This document shows positions 57,639 to 64,000 of a stretch of 64,000 nt of DNA, piece by piece. Below the pieces are notes generated by a model. That model ran no database searches. It worked only from the letters and a program-made list of their open reading frames with translations, and had not been told where the DNA came from. A program made the position numbers and the translations under genes. This DNA comes from an uncultured Faecalibacterium sp. (GTDB lineage: Bacteria; Bacillota; Clostridia; Oscillospirales; Ruminococcaceae), in contig CALWZK010000002.1 in NCBI GenBank assembly GCA_944386015.1, positions 42,602 to 106,601 on the forward strand, given 5' to 3'. How positions within the stretch are numbered: position 1 is the stretch's first letter; the number at the start of each line of letters is the position of its first letter.

Positions 57639-59174
57639 TTGGCCGAGGATTATGTGATCGAGATGCTCCATATTACCAAGGAATTCCCTGGGATCAAGGC
57701 GAACGATGATATTACCCTCCAACTGCGCAGAGGTGAAGTTCACGCCCTCCTGGGCGAGAATGGCGCCGGCAAAAGCACCCTGATGAGCGTGCTGTTCGGC
57801 CTTTATCAGCCGGAACAGGGCAAGATCCTGAAGGATGGCAGGGAGGTCCAGATCCGCAACCCCAACGACGCCAATGCCCTGGGCATCGGCATGGTCCACC
57901 AGCACTTCAAGCTGGTGGAGTGCTTCACGGTTCTGGACAACATCATTCTGGGCGTGGAGCCCAACAAGATGGGCTTCCTCCAGAAGGCTGAGGCCCGGAA
58001 AAAGGTGATGGCCCTCAGCGAAAAATACGGCCTGCGGGTGGACCCCGACGCCCTGGTCAGCGATATTTCGGTGGGCATGCAGCAGCGTGTCGAGATCCTG
58101 AAGATGCTGTACCGGGACAACGAGATCCTGATCTTTGACGAACCCACCGCCGTTTTGACCCCCCAGGAGATCGACGAGCTGATGGAGATCATGCGGGGCT
58201 TCAAAAAAGAGGGCAAGAGCATCCTGTTCATCACCCACAAGCTCAACGAGATCATGGCGGTGGCCGACCGGTGCACCGTCCTGCGCAAGGGCAAGTATGT
58301 GGGCGTGGTGAACATTGCCGACACCACCCCCGAGGAGCTTTCCCGGATGATGGTGGGCCGCGACGTCCAGCTCCAGGTGGAGAAGGCCCCCGCCCACCCC
58401 GGCGAGGTGATCCTGGACGTCCAGCATGTGGACGTGCCCAGCTCCTCCCGCAAGAAAAACGCGGTGCGGGATGTCTCCTTCCAGGTGCGGGCGGGCGAGA
58501 TCGTCTGCCTGGCCGGCATCGAGGGCAACGGCCAGACCGAGTTTATCTACGGCCTCACCGGCCTGTCCAAGGTCAGCAAGGGCACCATCAACTTCTGCGG
58601 CAAGGACATCACCCACGCTTCCATCCGGGAGCGGTCCAAGACCGGCATGAGCCACATCCCCGAGGACCGGCACAAGCACGGCCTGGTGCTGGACTACACC
58701 CTGGAAAAGAACATGGTGCTGCAGCGCTACTGGCAGCCCGAGTTCCAGAGCCACGGCTTCATCCGGGCGGACAAGGTCCGGGAGTACTCTGACCGGCTGA
58801 TCGAGCAGTACGACGTCCGCAGCGGCCAGGGCAGCCTGACCATCGCCCGCAGCATGTCGGGCGGCAACCAGCAGAAGGCCATCATTGCCCGTGAGATCGA
58901 CCGCGACCCCAAGCTGCTGGTGGCTGTCCAGCCCACCCGCGGCCTGGACGTGGGCGCCATCGAGTATATCCACCGCCAGATCGTGGCCCAGCGGGACGCC
59001 GGCAAGGCGGTTCTGCTGGTAAGCCTGGAGCTGGATGAGGTTATGAACCTGTCCGACCGGATCCTCGTGATGTACGAGGGCGAAGTGGTGGGCGAGTTCG
59101 ACCCCAAGAAGACCACCGTCCAGGAGCTGGGCCTGTATATGGCCGGCGCCCGCAAGCAGGGGAAAGGAGAGTAA
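57639..59174 (+). CDS. nupO: Nucleoside ABC importer ATPase (NupO type)
   Basis: This 511-residue protein has two fused ATPase domains, as in RbsA and NupO. The first has Walker A GENGAGKST, signature SVGMQQRVEI and Walker B ILIFDEPT; the second has the degenerate GIEGNGQTEF, MSGGNQQKAII and LVAVQPTRGLDVG. Sequence KEFPGIKANDDITLQLRRGEVHALLGENG is typical of the BMP-linked group. The start is TTG at 57639 with AGGAG ten bases upstream; the GTG at 57630 is too close to that site. Confidence 0.95.
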   Translation: MAEDYVIEMLHITKEFPGIKANDDITLQLRRGEVHALLGENGAGKSTLMSVLFGLYQPEQGKILKDGREVQIRNPNDANALGIGMVHQHFKLVECFTVLDNIILGVEPNKMGFLQKAEARKKVMALSEKYGLRVDPDALVSDISVGMQQRVEILKMLYRDNEILIFDEPTAVLTPQEIDELMEIMRGFKKEGKSILFITHKLNEIMAVADRCTVLRKGKYVGVVNIADTTPEELSRMMVGRDVQLQVEKAPAHPGEVILDVQHVDVPSSSRKKNAVRDVSFQVRAGEIVCLAGIEGNGQTEFIYGLTGLSKVSKGTINFCGKDITHASIRERSKTGMSHIPEDRHKHGLVLDYTLEKNMVLQRYWQPEFQSHGFIRADKVREYSDRLIEQYDVRSGQGSLTIARSMSGGNQQKAIIAREIDRDPKLLVAVQPTRGLDVGAIEYIHRQIVAQRDAGKAVLLVSLELDEVMNLSDRILVMYEGEVVGEFDPKKTTVQELGLYMAGARKQGKGE

Positions 59175-59181
59175 GCGCTTT

Positions 59182-60312
59182 ATGGATACCAAGAAGAAGA
59201 AACTTTCCCGCGGCGCCAACGGCCGGGCGGCCTTCATCAGCGTGCTGGCAGCTCTGCTGTGCATTGTGATCGGCCTGATCTGCGGCTACCTGGCGCTGAT
59301 GGTCATCAACGCCCAGCACGCCTGGAGCGACGGCTTTGTCCGGATTCTGCAGGGCGGCTTCTATGACGCCCCCTACGGCGTGGGCCGCACCCTGGCCAAC
59401 GCCGCACCCCTGATCATGACCGGTCTTTCGGTGGCCTTCGCCTTCAAAACCGGCCTGTTCAACATCGGCGCCGCCGGCCAGTACACCCTGGGCGCCTACG
59501 GTGCTTTGTACTGTGCCATCGTCCTCCACCTGCCCTGGTATCTGAGCCTGATTGTGGCCACCATCCTGGGCGGCCTGTGGGGCGCCATCCCCGGCCTGTT
59601 CAAGGCCTATCTGAACATCAACGAGGTCATCACCTCCATCATGTTCAACTGGATCGGCCTGTACCTGGTGAATGAGATCATCTACGGCAACGGCTCGGGC
59701 GTCATGTACGATTCCCGCAACACCCGCACCTGGAGCCTGCGCCGGATGGACGACGCCGCCAAGATTCAGATCCCCGACTTTGGGCTGAACAATCTGTTCC
59801 AGACCAACAGCACCACCATCGCCATCTTCCTGGCCATTGTGGTGGCCATCGTCATCTGGATCATCCTGGAAAAGACCACCTTCGGCTATGAGCTGAAGGC
59901 CGTCGGCCTCAACAAGAATGCCGCCCGCTACGCCGGCATCAACGAGAAAAAGAACCTGGTGCTGTCCATGGTGATTGCAGGTGCCCTGGCCGGTTTCGGC
60001 GCGGGCCTGTACTACCTGTCCGGCGTGTCCGAGTGGAACCCCCTGAACTCCACCACCCTGCCGGCCATGGGCTTCAACGGCATCTCGGTGGCCCTGCTGG
60101 CCAGCTCCAACCCCATCGGTGCCATCTTCTCGGCCCTGTTCATCTCCCACATCACGGTGGGCGGCTCCTTCCTGTCCACCCGCTACTACCCCACCGAGGT
60201 GGCCGACCTGATCAGCGGCATCATCATCTACCTGTGCGCCTTCTCGATGCTGTTCCGCGGCAAGATCGCCAAGCTGCTGTCCGGCAAGCGGGCCGATAAA
60301 AAGGAGGGCTAA
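59182..60312 (+). CDS. nupP: Nucleoside ABC importer permease (NupP type)
   Basis: This 376-residue inner-membrane permease has about eight to ten helices and the BPD-transp-2 family signature ALAGFGAGLYYLSGVSEWNP and GFNGISVALLASSNPIGAIFSALFISH. It starts seven bases after the ATPase gene and four bases ahead of its partner permease. The cytoplasmic coupling segment ELKAVGLNKNAARYAGIN contacts the ATPase. Confidence 0.94.
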   Translation: MDTKKKKLSRGANGRAAFISVLAALLCIVIGLICGYLALMVINAQHAWSDGFVRILQGGFYDAPYGVGRTLANAAPLIMTGLSVAFAFKTGLFNIGAAGQYTLGAYGALYCAIVLHLPWYLSLIVATILGGLWGAIPGLFKAYLNINEVITSIMFNWIGLYLVNEIIYGNGSGVMYDSRNTRTWSLRRMDDAAKIQIPDFGLNNLFQTNSTTIAIFLAIVVAIVIWIILEKTTFGYELKAVGLNKNAARYAGINEKKNLVLSMVIAGALAGFGAGLYYLSGVSEWNPLNSTTLPAMGFNGISVALLASSNPIGAIFSALFISHITVGGSFLSTRYYPTEVADLISGIIIYLCAFSMLFRGKIAKLLSGKRADKKEG

Positions 60313-60315
60313 GTT

Positions 60316-61233
60316 ATGCTGTTACTGATTAAATATACCCTGCTGTACGGCATCGTCCTGATGCTGGTGGCCCTGGGCGGCATGTTCAGCGAGCACTCCG
60401 GCATCATCAACATTGCCCTGGAGGGCATCATGGTCATCGGCGGCGTCGCCGGCGTCCTGGCCCTGACCATGCTTCCCGCCTCCATGCCTGCCTGGATGAT
60501 TGTGGTGCTTTCGATCCTGATCTCGGCCCTGGCCGGCATGGTGTATTCCCTGCTGCTGGCCTTTGCCTCCATCAACCTGAAGGCCGACCAGACCATCGGC
60601 GGCACCGCCCTGAACCTGCTGGCCACCGCCCTGGCCGTGGTGTTGTCCAAATATTTCAGCGAGAGCGGCAGCGCCAAGCTGAACTACACCAACCGCCCCT
60701 TCCTGTTCTCCATCGGCGGGCTGGAGCTCAGCGTCTTTGTGCCCCTGGGCCTGGTGCTGCTGATCATCAGCTTTGTGGTGATGTACAAGACCCGCTTCGG
60801 CCTGCGCCTGCGGGCCTGCGGCGAGCATCCCCAGGCTGCCGACTCGGTGGGCATCAACGTCTACAAGATGCGCTACGCCGGCGTCCTGATTTCGGGCGCC
60901 CTGGGCGCCATCGGCGGCATGGCCTATATCGTGCCCCCCGTCCAGACCTGGAACTTTGAGGTGGGCGTGGCCGGCGCCGGCTTCCTGGCCCTGGCTGTTA
61001 TGATCTTCGGCCAGTGGAAGCCCTTCCACATCTTTGGCGCCGCCATGTTCTTCGCCATCTTCAAGAGCCTGGCCAACATTGCCGACTCCACCTTCCTGGC
61101 CAACCTGGGATGGTCCAGCAACATCTACAATATGATGCCCTTCATCGCATCCATGATCATCCTGGCTTTCACCTCCAAGAACAGCATGGCCCCCAAGGCC
61201 GAGGGTATCCCCTACGACAAGGGTTCCCGCTAA
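60316..61233 (+). CDS. nupQ: Nucleoside ABC importer permease (NupQ type)
   Basis: This 305-residue permease is the second membrane subunit, with about eight helices, the opening GMFSEHSGIINIALEGIMVIGG and the coupling helix LRACGEHPQAADSVGINVYKMRY. It lies three bases behind nupP. Together with the ATPase and BMP lipoprotein it makes a full nucleoside importer that feeds deoD, cdd and pdp around it. A terminator follows. Confidence 0.94.
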   Translation: MLLLIKYTLLYGIVLMLVALGGMFSEHSGIINIALEGIMVIGGVAGVLALTMLPASMPAWMIVVLSILISALAGMVYSLLLAFASINLKADQTIGGTALNLLATALAVVLSKYFSESGSAKLNYTNRPFLFSIGGLELSVFVPLGLVLLIISFVVMYKTRFGLRLRACGEHPQAADSVGINVYKMRYAGVLISGALGAIGGMAYIVPPVQTWNFEVGVAGAGFLALAVMIFGQWKPFHIFGAAMFFAIFKSLANIADSTFLANLGWSSNIYNMMPFIASMIILAFTSKNSMAPKAEGIPYDKGSR

Positions 61234-61249
61234 ACACATTCGGCATCAG

Positions 61250-61282
61250 CGGCGGCAGGCAGCACGGCTTGCCGCCGTTTTT
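61250..61282 (+). terminator. Terminator of the nucleoside importer operon
   Basis: CGGCGGCA / TGCCGCCG (61250-61257 / 61270-61277) is followed by TTTTTG. Confidence 0.88.
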
Positions 61283-61316
61283 GTTCCCTGCCTTTGCATG
61301 AAAGGAGGCGCTGCCC

Positions 61317-62297
61317 ATGCAGAAGATTCTGGTGATCGGCTGCCCCGGCGCCGGCAAGAGCACCTTTGCCCGCTCCCTGCGGGACCGCACCGGCCTGCCC
61401 CTGGTGTATCTGGACTGCCTGTGGCACCGGCCCGACGGCTCCCACGTCACCCAGGAGGCCTTTGACGGGGCCCTGCAGGCCCAGCTGGCCCGGCCCCAAT
61501 GGATCATCGACGGCAACTATCTGCGGACCATGGAGCCCAGGATGGCGGCCTGCGACACTATCTTCCTGATGGATTATCCCCTGGAAGTTTGCCTGGCCGG
61601 GGCCCAGAGCCGGGTGGGCACCCGGCATGAGGACCTGCCCTGGGTGGAGGAGCGCTTTGACCCCGAGTTCCGCCAGTGGATCCTGGATTTTGGCCGCGAC
61701 CAGCTGCCCCGGGTGTACCAGCTGCTGGAGCAGTACCGCCCCGGCCGGGAGGTCCACATCTTCCGCAGCCGGGAACAGGCGGCCTGTTACCTGGCGGCCC
61801 TGGACGCCGCCCGGCAGGCGGCGGGGCCGGTGCAGCTGCGGCCCTACCGGGAGGGGGACTGCCCCGCCCTGGCGGCCTTGTTCACCGATACGGTTCACAC
61901 CGTCAACGCTGCCGACTACACCCCCGCCCAGCTGGACGCCTGGGCCCCCGCCGCCGGCCCCGATCTCCAGGACTGGGACCAGCGGTTTAAGGACCACATC
62001 ACCCTGGTGGCCGAGGTGGAGGGCCGGCTGGCCGGCTTTGCCGACCTGGATCCTGCCGCCGGCTATCTGGACCGGCTCTATGTGGGCAGCAGGTTCCAGC
62101 GGCAGGGGGTGGCCACCGCCCTCTGCAACGCGCTGGAAGAAGCCGCCGCCGGACCGGTGGTCACCCATGCCTCGGTCACGGCCCGCCCCTTCTTCGCCAG
62201 GCGCGGCTACCGGGTCCTGCGGGCGCAGCAGGTGGAGCGCAGAGGGGTGACCCTGGCCAACTATGTGATGGAAAAAGCGCAGACGGGCGATCTGTGA
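61317..62297 (+). CDS. Fusion of a FlaR-like P-loop kinase and a GNAT acetyltransferase
   Basis: The N-terminal half (about 1-160) is a small P-loop nucleotide kinase-like domain related to adenylate kinase/FlaR proteins: ILVIGCPGAGKSTFARSL, VYLDCLWHRPDG, IIDGNYLRTMEPR and FLMDYPLEVCLAG. The C-terminal half (about 170-320) is a GNAT domain: LRPYREGDCPALAALFTDTVHTVNAADYTPAQLDAW and the acetyl-CoA loop RFQRQGVATAL. AAAGGAGG precedes the ATG. The two parts are normally separate proteins; no stop or frameshift divides them. It lies between the nucleoside importer and pdp, but its substrate is unknown. Confidence 0.85.
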   Translation: MQKILVIGCPGAGKSTFARSLRDRTGLPLVYLDCLWHRPDGSHVTQEAFDGALQAQLARPQWIIDGNYLRTMEPRMAACDTIFLMDYPLEVCLAGAQSRVGTRHEDLPWVEERFDPEFRQWILDFGRDQLPRVYQLLEQYRPGREVHIFRSREQAACYLAALDAARQAAGPVQLRPYREGDCPALAALFTDTVHTVNAADYTPAQLDAWAPAAGPDLQDWDQRFKDHITLVAEVEGRLAGFADLDPAAGYLDRLYVGSRFQRQGVATALCNALEEAAAGPVVTHASVTARPFFARRGYRVLRAQQVERRGVTLANYVMEKAQTGDL

Positions 62298-62325
62298 AGT
62301 TTCTGCCAACTTTCGGGCCGGGGCC

Positions 62326-62354
62326 TTGCCCCGGCGCAAAAGTCATACTATACT
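62326..62354 (+). promoter_or_regulatory. Sigma-A promoter of pdp
   Basis: TTGCCC-N17-TATACT predicts a start near 62361, 44 bases before the pdp ATG. Confidence 0.75.
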
Positions 62355-62404
62355 AGCATTACCACCATTGACCACCCAACACGTCGTGACAGGAGTGAAA
62401 CACC

Positions 62405-63736
62405 ATGCGTATTTACGATTTGATTGCAAAGAAACGGGACGGCGGGACCCATACCCGCGCCGAGCTGGAGACCATCGTCAACGGCTTTGTCTCGGGGGAA
62501 GTGCCCGACTACCAGATGGCGGCCTGGATGATGGCGGTTTACCTGCGGGGGATGACCGATGAGGAGACCGCCCTGCTGACCGACGTCATGGCCCACAGCG
62601 GCGAGATGGTGGATCTCTCCCCCATCGCCGGCATCAAGGTGGACAAGCATTCCACCGGCGGCGTGGGGGACAAGACCACCCTGGTGATCGCCCCCATCGC
62701 AGCGGCCTGCGGGGTCAAGATTGCCAAGATGAGCGGCCGGGGCCTGGGCCACACCGGCGGCACCATCGACAAGATGGAGAGCGTACCCGGCACCCGCACC
62801 GCCCTGAGCCAGGAGGAATTTTTTGCCCAGGTGAACCGCACCGGCATTGCGGTAATCGGCCAGAGCGAGAACATCGCGGTGGCGGACAAAAAGATGTATG
62901 CCCTGCGGGACGTCACCGCCACCGTCAGCTGCATCCCCCTGATTGCTTCCAGCATCATGTCCAAGAAGCTGGCCTCCGGTTCGGATGCCATCCTGCTGGA
63001 CGTCACCACCGGCACCGGCGCCTTCATGAAGACGGTGGAGGAGAGCATCCAGCTGGCCAAGCTGATGGTGTCCATCGGCACCCATCACGGCCGCAAGGTG
63101 GCGGCCATGATTACCGACATGGACACCCCTCTGGGCCACAACATCGGCAACAGCCTGGAAGTGATCGAGAGCATGGAGGTGCTGAAGGGCCGGGGCCCTG
63201 CCGACCTGACCGAGGTCTGCCTCCAGCTGGCCACCTACATGCTGGTGCTGGCGGGCAAAGGCACCCCTGAGGAGTGCCGCGCCATGGCCCAGCGGGTGAT
63301 TGACGACGGCAGCGCCTTTGCCAAGTGCAAGGAGATGTTTGCGGCCCAGGGCGGCGACGTCCGGGTCCTGGAGGATTACAGCCTCTTTGCCCAGCCTGCG
63401 GCCACCTACGAGCTGCTGGCGGAAGAGGACGGGTACATTGTGGAGAACGACGCCGAGAAGATCGGCACCGCCTCGGTGCTGCTGGGCGCCGGCCGCGAGA
63501 AGAAGGGTGATCCCCTGGATTATGCTGCGGGCATCATCCTGCACAAGAAGCGCGGGGACTACGTCCATCGCGGGGACAGCCTGGCCACCTTCTGCGGCGA
63601 CGCCAGCCGCTTTGCCGCCGCCGGCGCAGCCTACCGCTCCGGCCTCAAGATCGGCCCCGAAAAGCCCGCCGACCTCCCCCTCATCTACGCCATCGTCACC
63701 CAGGACGGCGTCTCTTACTTTTCTGAAGAAAAGTAA
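62405..63736 (+). CDS. pdp: Pyrimidine-nucleoside phosphorylase
   Basis: Pdp splits uridine and thymidine with phosphate to the base and (deoxy)ribose-1-phosphate. The 443-residue protein begins MRIYDLIAKKRDGGTHTRAE and carries the signature KMSGRGLGHTGGTIDKMES, VDKHSTGGVGDKTTLV and the phosphate-binding region near SENIAVADKKMYALRDVTATV. Its last seven codons (SYFSEEK) and stop lie inside a dispersed hairpin repeat, so the C-terminus seems to have been replaced or extended by it. It closes the nucleoside-salvage block. Confidence 0.96.
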   Translation: MRIYDLIAKKRDGGTHTRAELETIVNGFVSGEVPDYQMAAWMMAVYLRGMTDEETALLTDVMAHSGEMVDLSPIAGIKVDKHSTGGVGDKTTLVIAPIAAACGVKIAKMSGRGLGHTGGTIDKMESVPGTRTALSQEEFFAQVNRTGIAVIGQSENIAVADKKMYALRDVTATVSCIPLIASSIMSKKLASGSDAILLDVTTGTGAFMKTVEESIQLAKLMVSIGTHHGRKVAAMITDMDTPLGHNIGNSLEVIESMEVLKGRGPADLTEVCLQLATYMLVLAGKGTPEECRAMAQRVIDDGSAFAKCKEMFAAQGGDVRVLEDYSLFAQPAATYELLAEEDGYIVENDAEKIGTASVLLGAGREKKGDPLDYAAGIILHKKRGDYVHRGDSLATFCGDASRFAAAGAAYRSGLKIGPEKPADLPLIYAIVTQDGVSYFSEEK

Positions 63737-63743
63737 GCAAAGG
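63714..63743 (+). repeat. Dispersed hairpin repeat overlapping the pdp stop
   Basis: Same sequence and orientation relative to the gene as the copy behind glmS: CTTACTTTTC-TGAA-GAAAAGTAAG then CAAAGG. Here the stop TAA is within the right stem. Confidence 0.8.
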
Positions 63744-63744
63744 C

Positions 63745-63857
63745 AGCGGCGGCGACTGCGTCCGGTGGACGAAACAGGGAGCCGCCGCTGGCGCCGCGCT
63801 CCGATTTTTACAAGCGGGCGCTGTCCCGCGCCGCAAAAATCGGCTAAGCGCAAGAGG
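63745..63857 (+). repeat. Dispersed two-hairpin repeat, copy B
   Basis: Stem I is AGCGGCGGC / GCCGCCGCT around the conserved core GACTGCGTCC-ggt-GGACGAAACAGGGA. Stem II is GCGCTCCGATTTTT / AAAAATCGG-cta-AGCGC with tail AAGAGG. Compared with copy A at 45278, both stems have changed on both sides and still pair. Confidence 0.8.
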
Positions 63858-64000
63858 TTTTACTGGGTACCGGGCAACTGCTCCCACTCACGTTACGTCC
63901 TGCCGGCGGTCCTGCTCCGTGACTCTTAGAGCACCTAACAAAACCTGACAAATAGAGGAATAAGCAGTAAAATACCAGTGGGGGTGAAGCAAATGCCCAG
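63858..64000 (+). promoter_or_regulatory. End of window: promoter and possible gene start
   Basis: CTGACA-N17-TAAAAT at 63945-63973 is a good sigma-A promoter. A GGGGGTG-preceded ATG at 63993 may begin a gene that runs out of the window, but the start of transcription would be only about 13 bases before it. Nothing else is recognised. Confidence 0.45.

Overview
The window is a high-GC stretch from a low-copy-gene chromosome of a Clostridia-type Firmicute. Family content and gene order suggest an Oscillospiraceae/Ruminococcaceae gut anaerobe of the Faecalibacterium, Subdoligranulum or Gemmiger kind; that genus-level placement is inference. Supporting signs are strong AGGAGG-type ribosome binding sites, TTGACA/TATAAT-like promoters, a glmS ribozyme, a mother-cell sporulation cassette, and Bacillus-like order in mazG-rqcP-yabP-yabQ-divIC-yabR. 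No transposase, integrase, prophage or CRISPR array was seen.

Layout: 1-0.4 kb, the end of luxS. 0.5-10.6 kb, a carbohydrate/acid uptake locus on the minus strand (TRAP transporter dctPQM, a YcxB-like membrane protein, two tandem GH31 glycosidases) with a divergent AraC-type regulator. 10.6-13.5 kb, sporulation control (spoIIID; spoIIGA-sigE; sigG with its own terminator-separated promoter). 13.6-14.1 kb, tRNA-Asn and a probable structured small RNA. 14.2-21 kb, an accessory secretion locus: a peptidase-containing ABC exporter, two paralogous double-glycine-leader proteins, a GyrI-like domain protein, a HlyD-type adaptor and a membrane-anchored BIG2 protein. 21-21.6 kb, a 311-bp inverted-repeat element. 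21.6-25.2 kb, glmS with its ribozyme, a membrane protein and a DUF5685-like protein. 25.5-30.5 kb, an RNA methyltransferase, the yabR-divIC-yabQ-yabP-rqcP-hup-mazG block and a zinc-ribbon protein. 30.7-44.9 kb, an eleven-gene tightly packed operon reading ispDF, cdaA, cdaR, FAD oxidoreductase, xpaC-like, recJ, rel, dtd, MBL hydrolase, hemZ, uridine-kinase-like. 44.9-45.5 kb, a repeat-rich gap. 45.5-51.6 kb, pgcA, the nadE-nusG-II-lcp operon and rnpB. 51.7-54.7 kb, an RluA-type pseudouridine synthase and an M23/LysM/G5 cell-wall hydrolase. 54.8-63.7 kb, nucleoside salvage (deoD, cdd, a BMP-type ABC importer, a kinase-GNAT fusion, pdp), followed by a second copy of the repeat seen at 45 kb.

How the parts work together: the nucleoside block imports nucleosides, deaminates cytidine and cleaves purine and pyrimidine nucleosides. 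The large operon joins both nucleotide second messengers (c-di-AMP by CdaA/CdaR, ppGpp by Rel) with isoprenoid, tRNA-quality and repair genes. The 14-21 kb locus is the most novel part. It has the hardware to cleave and export two related proteins of about 105 residues that look like unmodified bacteriocin-type or surface-acting products, but no recognisable immunity gene. The most interesting non-coding signal is a dispersed two-hairpin repeat whose two copies differ by compensating changes in both stems.
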